Below, one piece after another: positions 59,276-64,000 of a stretch of 64,000 nt of DNA. A program made the translations under genes and the position numbers. Each line of letters opens with the position of its first letter. Positions within the stretch are counted from its first letter, which is position 1. Origin of the DNA: Spongiibacteraceae bacterium UBA5047 (GTDB lineage Bacteria; Pseudomonadota; Gammaproteobacteria; Pseudomonadales; Spongiibacteraceae); assembly GCA_002415025.1 (NCBI GenBank), contig DIBR01000002.1, forward strand, positions 15,309 to 79,308, read 5' to 3'. The notes beneath the pieces were generated by a model. That model was not told the origin of the DNA. It saw nothing but the letters and a program-made list of their open reading frames with translations, and did not search any database.

Positions 59276-61822
59276 ATGAATAAGAAACTCTTGGGTGTGG
59301 CGTTCGGTGTTTTTGCAGCCGGGGTGGTGTCGCCTGTGCTGGCCCAATCGGCTGGCGCGACCGACAAGACCACCGCTGTTGTCAAAACGCAGACCGCGCT
59401 GGAAGAAGTTATCGTGTATGCACGGCGCCGACAGGAGTTGCTGCAACAAACCCCGGTTGCCGTTTCGGCTTTCAGCGGTGAACAACTGCAGCAGGCCGGG
59501 ATTAAAAATATTCTCGACCTCAATAAAGTTGTCCCCAGTCTGTCTATTTCCGAAGACGGCAGTAAAGAACCGAAGTTTTTTATACGCGGCATTGGCGCGC
59601 GTTCCGGCGGCACCTTTCTTGACCCCGGTGTGGGTATTTATCTGAATGAAATCCTGATTCCTCGCCCCATTGGCCAGCTGCTGGAAACCATCGACATTGA
59701 GAGCGTGCAGGCCTTGCGCGGCCCACAGGGAACCCTGTTTGGCAAGAACAACACCGGCGGTGCAATTCTCTTTCGTACCGCACAGCCAGACCTGTCTGAA
59801 GCCAGCACCAAAATATCGGGCCGTGTAGGTAATTTTGATCGTCGCGATATCAAGCTGCTAACCAATATTCCCCTGATCGACAATGAGCTGGCAGCCCGGT
59901 TCTCGCTGAGCCGAACGTATAGCGAAGGCTTTCTGGAAAACGTTACCGACGGCGAGCACTTTAGTGATGAAGACCGTATAGGCGCGTCGCTGCGAGTGCT
60001 GTGGGATGTGAATGAAAACTTTAGCGCGGATCTGTTTTCGTTCTGGAGCCGCACAAACGAATTCAGTCAGGGCCCAACCTGCGTTTTGCAGAACCCCGAT
60101 GCATCACTGCCCAACCTGACCTTTCCGCAGCAACCGAATTTTGCTGATACATGCCGCGAAAGCGAAGCACTGCGAGACGACCGCAAAATATCCTTCAACT
60201 CCGACCTGAGTATTTTTGAAGTCGAAAGCTCAATGGTGGCGCTCACTTTACGCTGGATGATCACTGACGACGTTGAATTCAAAAGCATTACCGGCTACAG
60301 CCGTTGGGACAACGTGTTTGTAAACGACGATTCGGATGGCTCGCGCGCCGTGATTGTCAGCAATGGCAGCAAAGCGGTCAAAGAAACACTGGAAGGCAGC
60401 GGCTTTGAGGTTGAAGACGATGACCGCTGGCAGTTGACCCAGGAATTCAAGTTTACCGGTGGAGCCTTCGGCGACCGAATGCAGTACACCGTCGGTTTGT
60501 TTGCGTCGACTGAGCGACTGCCCTCGGTGCTGGGTAACCAGCTGGTTGGCCCGGGCGGGATCGGCGGCATTCCGTTTTCGTTCGTAACGAATCTCTTTGT
60601 ACCGATACCCGGTTTGGGCGCCGCGCTTGGCAGCACCGCCGATCAGGCAGCGGTAGTACCCTTTGCCGAGTGGCTGGGGGAGTCGAGCAAGCTGCGCAAC
60701 GACAGTCTGGCGGTCTTTGGGGAGTTCACCGTCGAGCTGGCCGAGTGGCTGGAGTTCACCCTGGGCGGGCGCTATACCACTGAAACCCGCGACCGCGAAA
60801 CGCTGGTCACCGAAGTGGACACTGACGAACTGGGGCAGCGTCTCGGCGCGGTCTTTCTCGACCAGTTTGGTGTATTTACGCCCATCAGCCGGCCACAGTT
60901 TGACGCGCAGTTTGACGACCCGCGCACTCTGCCCTTGTTGAGCAATTCCACAGTGATTGGCGCGAGCCGGGACTTCAAGGAATTTACCCCATCGGCAACC
61001 GTCAGTTTGCTGGCGCCGGGTGAGTGGCTGGAGACCATGAGGCTGAACAGCTTTCTGACCTATTTCACCTACAGCAAAGGCTTCAAGGCGGGCGGTATTG
61101 ATGCACGCGGACAGGAGCTGATCGGGGTAGAGCCCGAGTTTGTGACCAACTATGAAATTGGTTTCAAGCTGGATGCGGTCGATAGCCGGTTTCGATTCAA
61201 TGCATCGATATTTCATACCGAATGGGATGACATGCAGATTCAAACCAACGAGTTGGGTGACAGTTTGACCGGCACGGAAATTCTGCAGTTCTTTACCAAT
61301 GCCAGTGCGTCAACCATCGACGGCATTGAGTTCGAGTCGGCGTTCACCTTTGCCAACTGGTTTGTGAATGTCAATGCGAGCTATCTGGATGCGTCTTACG
61401 ATGAGTTTATGGGCAATGCCGTGACGCCTTTTGTGGGAGAGCGGCCGGTTGATCGGTCTGATGAGCCATTTTTTATCACGCCTGAGCTGACCTATTCGTT
61501 GTCGGCGTACTACAAGCTGATGACGCCGGTGGGTATGTTTATTCCACGCATCTCTGCCTCTTACCGCGATGAAGTTTTTACCGGCCTGGATTTTCTGGCG
61601 GATTCTTTTGATAACGCAACGGTAGATGAAGTGACCCTGCTGGATGCGCGCTTGCTCTACCAGCCCTCTGAAAAAGTTCAGATTACGGCCTATGTTGAAA
61701 ACGTGACGGACGAGGTGTATTACACCAGCGGCTTTTCAAACTCCGGCGCCCTCGGTGCAGGCCTGATGATTAACGGCAAGCCGCGTACCTTTGGCCTGGA
61801 AGTGAGTGTGGAGTTTTACTAG
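59276..61822 (+). CDS. TonB-dependent receptor
   Basis: An 848-aa outer-membrane receptor. GGAG 8 bp before ATG 59276 and the following signal peptide (LLGVAFGVFAAGVVSPVLAQS) decide the start; the open frame continues far upstream through the promoter. The TonB-box-like LEEVIVYARRRQE, plug blocks (TPVAVSAFSGEQL, FFIRGIGARSGG, VQALRGPQGTLFGKNNTGGAI) and C-terminal barrel strands ending in VSVEFY are complete. It is under operator copy 6 and divergent from a CoA ligase, so it should import the substrate of this locus. Confidence 0.94.
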   Translation: MNKKLLGVAFGVFAAGVVSPVLAQSAGATDKTTAVVKTQTALEEVIVYARRRQELLQQTPVAVSAFSGEQLQQAGIKNILDLNKVVPSLSISEDGSKEPKFFIRGIGARSGGTFLDPGVGIYLNEILIPRPIGQLLETIDIESVQALRGPQGTLFGKNNTGGAILFRTAQPDLSEASTKISGRVGNFDRRDIKLLTNIPLIDNELAARFSLSRTYSEGFLENVTDGEHFSDEDRIGASLRVLWDVNENFSADLFSFWSRTNEFSQGPTCVLQNPDASLPNLTFPQQPNFADTCRESEALRDDRKISFNSDLSIFEVESSMVALTLRWMITDDVEFKSITGYSRWDNVFVNDDSDGSRAVIVSNGSKAVKETLEGSGFEVEDDDRWQLTQEFKFTGGAFGDRMQYTVGLFASTERLPSVLGNQLVGPGGIGGIPFSFVTNLFVPIPGLGAALGSTADQAAVVPFAEWLGESSKLRNDSLAVFGEFTVELAEWLEFTLGGRYTTETRDRETLVTEVDTDELGQRLGAVFLDQFGVFTPISRPQFDAQFDDPRTLPLLSNSTVIGASRDFKEFTPSATVSLLAPGEWLETMRLNSFLTYFTYSKGFKAGGIDARGQELIGVEPEFVTNYEIGFKLDAVDSRFRFNASIFHTEWDDMQIQTNELGDSLTGTEILQFFTNASASTIDGIEFESAFTFANWFVNVNASYLDASYDEFMGNAVTPFVGERPVDRSDEPFFITPELTYSLSAYYKLMTPVGMFIPRISASYRDEVFTGLDFLADSFDNATVDEVTLLDARLLYQPSEKVQITAYVENVTDEVYYTSGFSNSGALGAGLMINGKPRTFGLEVSVEFY

Positions 61823-61837
61823 GGCGCTTCAGCGATT

Positions 61838-62065
61838 GCCTGATACGCTGCGCTTAATCAGGCCTACGAAGGCCGTATGGGGTGTTTTTTGATGTTGTAG
61901 GCCTGCAAAGCCTTGGGCATTGCAGGTACCTGCCTGATACGCTGGGCTTAATCAGGTCTACGGGATTTTTTCATGTTGCAGGCCGGGCCATGTTGCCTGG
62001 CAAGGCCAACTGCCACAAAGACGTCAGAAAACCGCATACCTGTAGGAGCCTGCCCTGCAGGCGAA
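61838..62065. repeat. Cluster of REP elements after the TonB receptor
   Basis: Units of the GCCTGATACGCTGCGCTTAA type at 61838-61867 and 61932-61961, a degenerate TAGGCCTGCAAAGCC unit at about 61896-61918 and one GCCTGCCCTGCAGGCGAA unit at 62041-62065. The convergent ACAD gene ends at 62072. No gene is supported in this 250-bp gap, and the hairpins may act as a bidirectional stop. Confidence 0.7.
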
Positions 62066-62071
62066 TCACTT

Positions 62072-63289
62072 TTAGTCCGGCAATTCCAGTATTCGCTTGG
62101 CGATAATATTCAATTGCACTTCTGTGCTGCCACCGGCAATGGACAGTATTTTTGAATACAACCAGCCGCGCGCTGTCAGCAATTCGTCGCTGTTGAAGTC
62201 GCCTTCTTCACCACGGCTCTCCCAGCCGAGTGCTTGCGTGCCGAGTATAGCCAGCAGCACTTCCTCTTTTTGCTTTTGTGCTTCGGTGCCGGCGTATTTC
62301 ATAATCATTGCAATAGCGTTAGCTATTCCCGCCTGCTTTTCCTCGTAGCTGCGACCGTGGGTGAGTGCGAGGGCTTTAAAACGCATATCGTTTTTTACCA
62401 GCGCATCGCGTAGTGAAAGGTCAGCAAGCTTTCCGTCGCTGTTGCGGCCTATATAGTTATCTGCCGCTTCATGCAAAGTAAAACTGGGGCCGGGGGTGTC
62501 GATCTCCACCTCTGACATCAGCTTTCGTTCGTGTTTTAACAGCGCTTTGGCAACTGACCAGCCTTCGTGCAGTTTGCCCACCAGATTGTGTTTGGGCACT
62601 TTCACATTGTCGAAAAAGGTTTGGCAGAATTCGGATTCGCCGCTGATTAAACTGATGGGGCTTACGCTAACACCGGGGTTGTCCATATCGATCAGCAAAA
62701 AGCTGATGCCCTGTTGTTTGATGCCACCCTGGCGGGTGCGCACGAGGCAAAAAATCCAGTCGGCCAGGTCGGCTTTGGTTGTCCAGATTTTGCTGCCGTT
62801 TACCAGAAAATGATCGCCGCAATCGTCGGCGCGCATTTGCAGGCTGGCCAGATCAGAGCCGGCACCGGGTTCCGAATATCCCTGACACCAGCGCACTTCG
62901 CCAGCGGCAATGCGTGGCAGATGTTCGCGCTTTTGTGTTTCGCTGCCAAATTCAAGCAGCGCTGGCCCAAGCATCCAGATACCGAGATCATAAAGCGGCT
63001 TGCGACAGCGCAGACGCTTTAATTCCTGCTCCAGAATACGGGTTTGCCTTTCACTCAGGCCGGCGCCGCCATACTCGCGGGGCCAATCCGGCACGGTCCA
63101 GCCTTTACCCTGCATGCGTTCAAACCACAGGCGCGCGTCCTCGCTGGGAAAGGTTCGGTTGCGCCCGCCCCACACCTGCTCGGCTGCGGTGATGGGCCAG
63201 CGCTGCGACGGCGGGCAGTTGGCCAGCAGCCAGTTGTGTACTTCCTGGCGAAAGTTTTCGTCTTGTTCAAGGCTGCTGTGGGCGTCCAT
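62072..63289 (-). CDS. Acyl-CoA dehydrogenase
   Basis: A 405-aa ACAD. Flavin block CQGYSEPGAGSDLASLQ near residue 133, KIWTTKADLADWIFCL, and a C-terminal GGSTEVQLNIIAKRILELPD end. The C-terminal half has a distinct EEKQAGIANAIAMIMKYAGTEAQKQKEE segment often seen in ACADs of terpenoid or cyclohexane-carboxylate degradation. It begins 5 bp after the stop of the CaiB-type CoA transferase gene, so the two are co-transcribed from a promoter outside the window. Confidence 0.9.
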   Translation of the reverse strand: MDAHSSLEQDENFRQEVHNWLLANCPPSQRWPITAAEQVWGGRNRTFPSEDARLWFERMQGKGWTVPDWPREYGGAGLSERQTRILEQELKRLRCRKPLYDLGIWMLGPALLEFGSETQKREHLPRIAAGEVRWCQGYSEPGAGSDLASLQMRADDCGDHFLVNGSKIWTTKADLADWIFCLVRTRQGGIKQQGISFLLIDMDNPGVSVSPISLISGESEFCQTFFDNVKVPKHNLVGKLHEGWSVAKALLKHERKLMSEVEIDTPGPSFTLHEAADNYIGRNSDGKLADLSLRDALVKNDMRFKALALTHGRSYEEKQAGIANAIAMIMKYAGTEAQKQKEEVLLAILGTQALGWESRGEEGDFNSDELLTARGWLYSKILSIAGGSTEVQLNIIAKRILELPD

Positions 63290-63294
63290 ACCGC

Positions 63295-64000
63295 TCAGGT
63301 GATTGCGCCGCTGGCTTTATAGGCTTCTATCTCTTCCCATTCCAGGCCGAGTTCGAGTAAAAATTCTTCGGTGTGTTGGCCCAGCTCAGGTGCGGCCGTC
63401 ATGGTTGGGGGTGTATCGTTAAAGCGCACCGGGCTGGTAACCAGTTTGAAACTGCGCTGGCCGTCTTGCGCCATAACGTCCATGACATACTGGTTTTCGA
63501 TGGCCTGGGGGTCTTGCAGTAATTCCAGTTGGCTCTGCACGGGCGCCCAGACCCCTTCGATGTTGGCCAGAATCTCTTTCCACTCGCTCAGGGTTTTGCC
63601 GGCAAAGGCCTCGTCCAGCGCGGCAACGCAGGCGGCAGCGTTTTTTTGGCGTGCGCTTGCATCGATAAAGCGCTCGTCTTTGACCAGCGCGCTTAAACCG
63701 ATGGCGTTGCACAGTTCTTCCCAATAGCGATCAGATTGCAGCATCACCAGTGTGAGGTAGCGGTCGTCACCGGTTTTGTAGAAGCCCACCAGCGGGTTGG
63801 GCGTTTCGCTGCGCTTGCCGCCGCCGGTTTTCAGTTCAATGCCCAGCGTGTCGCTGGCGACAATGCCAAAGGACAGCAACCACATGGCCGTGTGCAGCAG
63901 CGACACGTCTACCACCGAGCCTTCACCGCTGCGTTCGCGCTTGAACAGTGCAGCGGCAATGCCGCCGGCAATCGTTTGTGCGCCCACCAGATCACCAAAA
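63295..64000 (-). CDS. CaiB/BaiF-type CoA transferase, cut by window end
   Basis: The frame is open to base 64000 and begins in the family's FGDLVGAQTIAGGIAAALF region, so the true start lies beyond the window; the GTG at 63987 is internal. Visible are FKRERSGEGSVVDVSLLHTA, NPLVGFYKTGDDRYLTLVML and a C-terminal FNDTPPTMTAAPELGQHTEE (in parts). Type III CoA transferases move CoA from a donor acyl-CoA to an acid without ATP, including bile-acid and carnitine CoA transferases. The N-terminal catalytic Asp region is not in view. It is co-transcribed with the downstream ACAD gene. Confidence 0.88.
   Translation of the reverse strand, partial: FGDLVGAQTIAGGIAAALFKRERSGEGSVVDVSLLHTAMWLLSFGIVASDTLGIELKTGGGKRSETPNPLVGFYKTGDDRYLTLVMLQSDRYWEELCNAIGLSALVKDERFIDASARQKNAAACVAALDEAFAGKTLSEWKEILANIEGVWAPVQSQLELLQDPQAIENQYVMDVMAQDGQRSFKLVTSPVRFNDTPPTMTAAPELGQHTEEFLLELGLEWEEIEAYKASGAIT

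Noticed and set aside
60248..61243. 331-codon open frame on the minus strand
   Set aside because: Antisense to the second TonB receptor, whose motifs are complete; no family features in the antisense product.

Overview
The window looks like a chromosomal segment of an aerobic, probably marine, Gammaproteobacterium. The signs are two large TonB-dependent receptors, a PBPRA1643-type SEC-C protein, GCCTGC-type REP elements and moderately high G+C. My best guess is a relative of Spongiibacteraceae or Halieaceae, but no rRNA or tRNA is present to confirm this. Almost all of it is one large catabolic locus for hydrophobic, probably polycyclic or branched ketonic compounds (steroid- or terpenoid-like). 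The growth substrate cannot be read from the sequence.

Layout. 1-7.5 kb: end of a ketone-carboxylase-like operon (HyuB-type subunit cut by the window edge, an unrecognised 31-kDa protein, an acetoacetyl-CoA-synthetase-family ligase), then a TonB receptor and a terminator. 8.0-10.1 kb: an encapsulated-ferritin-like protein without an encapsulin shell gene, a GNAT acetyltransferase and a histone-deacetylase-family amidohydrolase. 10.2-22.3 kb: KstD-like flavoprotein, two KshA-like Rieske oxygenases, GST, CoA ligase, an amidohydrolase-fold protein without metal ligands, a HyuB/HyuA pair and an SDR. 22.3-22.85 kb: a three-copy 192-bp tandem repeat that includes the 3' end of the SDR gene. 22.9-30.9 kb: an acyl-CoA dehydrogenase (ACAD) with an APH-type kinase, as in 4-hydroxyacyl-CoA degradation, a two-subunit ACAD, an amidohydrolase and a 3-hydroxyacyl-CoA-dehydrogenase-like SDR. 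30.9-34.7 kb: a 1274-residue four-domain fusion (FGGY kinase, 2-hydroxyacid dehydrogenase, SCP2, class II aldolase), followed by a hotdog thioesterase. 36-39.2 kb: a minus-strand run of small A+T-richer genes separated by attC-like sites, that is, an integron cassette array without an integrase. 39.3-44 kb: hydrolase, aldehyde dehydrogenase, enoyl-CoA hydratase and thiolase. 44-45.1 kb: yefM-yoeB and a decayed zinc dehydrogenase. 45.2-57.3 kb: a long operon with an amidohydrolase, a fused double ACAD, two CoA ligases, a MaoC/FAS1-like hydratase, a cytochrome c/beta-propeller protein and a PQQ dehydrogenase. 57.3-64 kb: CoA ligase, second TonB receptor, ACAD and a CaiB-type CoA transferase running off the end.

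How the parts fit. Receptors import the substrate. PQQ, flavin and Rieske enzymes oxidise it. CoA ligases or the CoA transferase activate it. ACADs, hydratases, SDRs and thiolase carry out beta-oxidation-like steps. HyuAB-type enzymes and amidohydrolase-fold proteins probably act on ketone, lactone or ring-cleavage intermediates.

The strongest new signal is a near-palindromic 10-mer, TAGT-RY-ACTA, in A/T-rich flanks. It occurs six times, each time in a promoter region of a catabolic operon (13.83, 26.25, 41.79, 45.11, 58.97 and 59.18 kb). This suggests one regulon with an operator I do not recognise. No regulator gene lies in the window.
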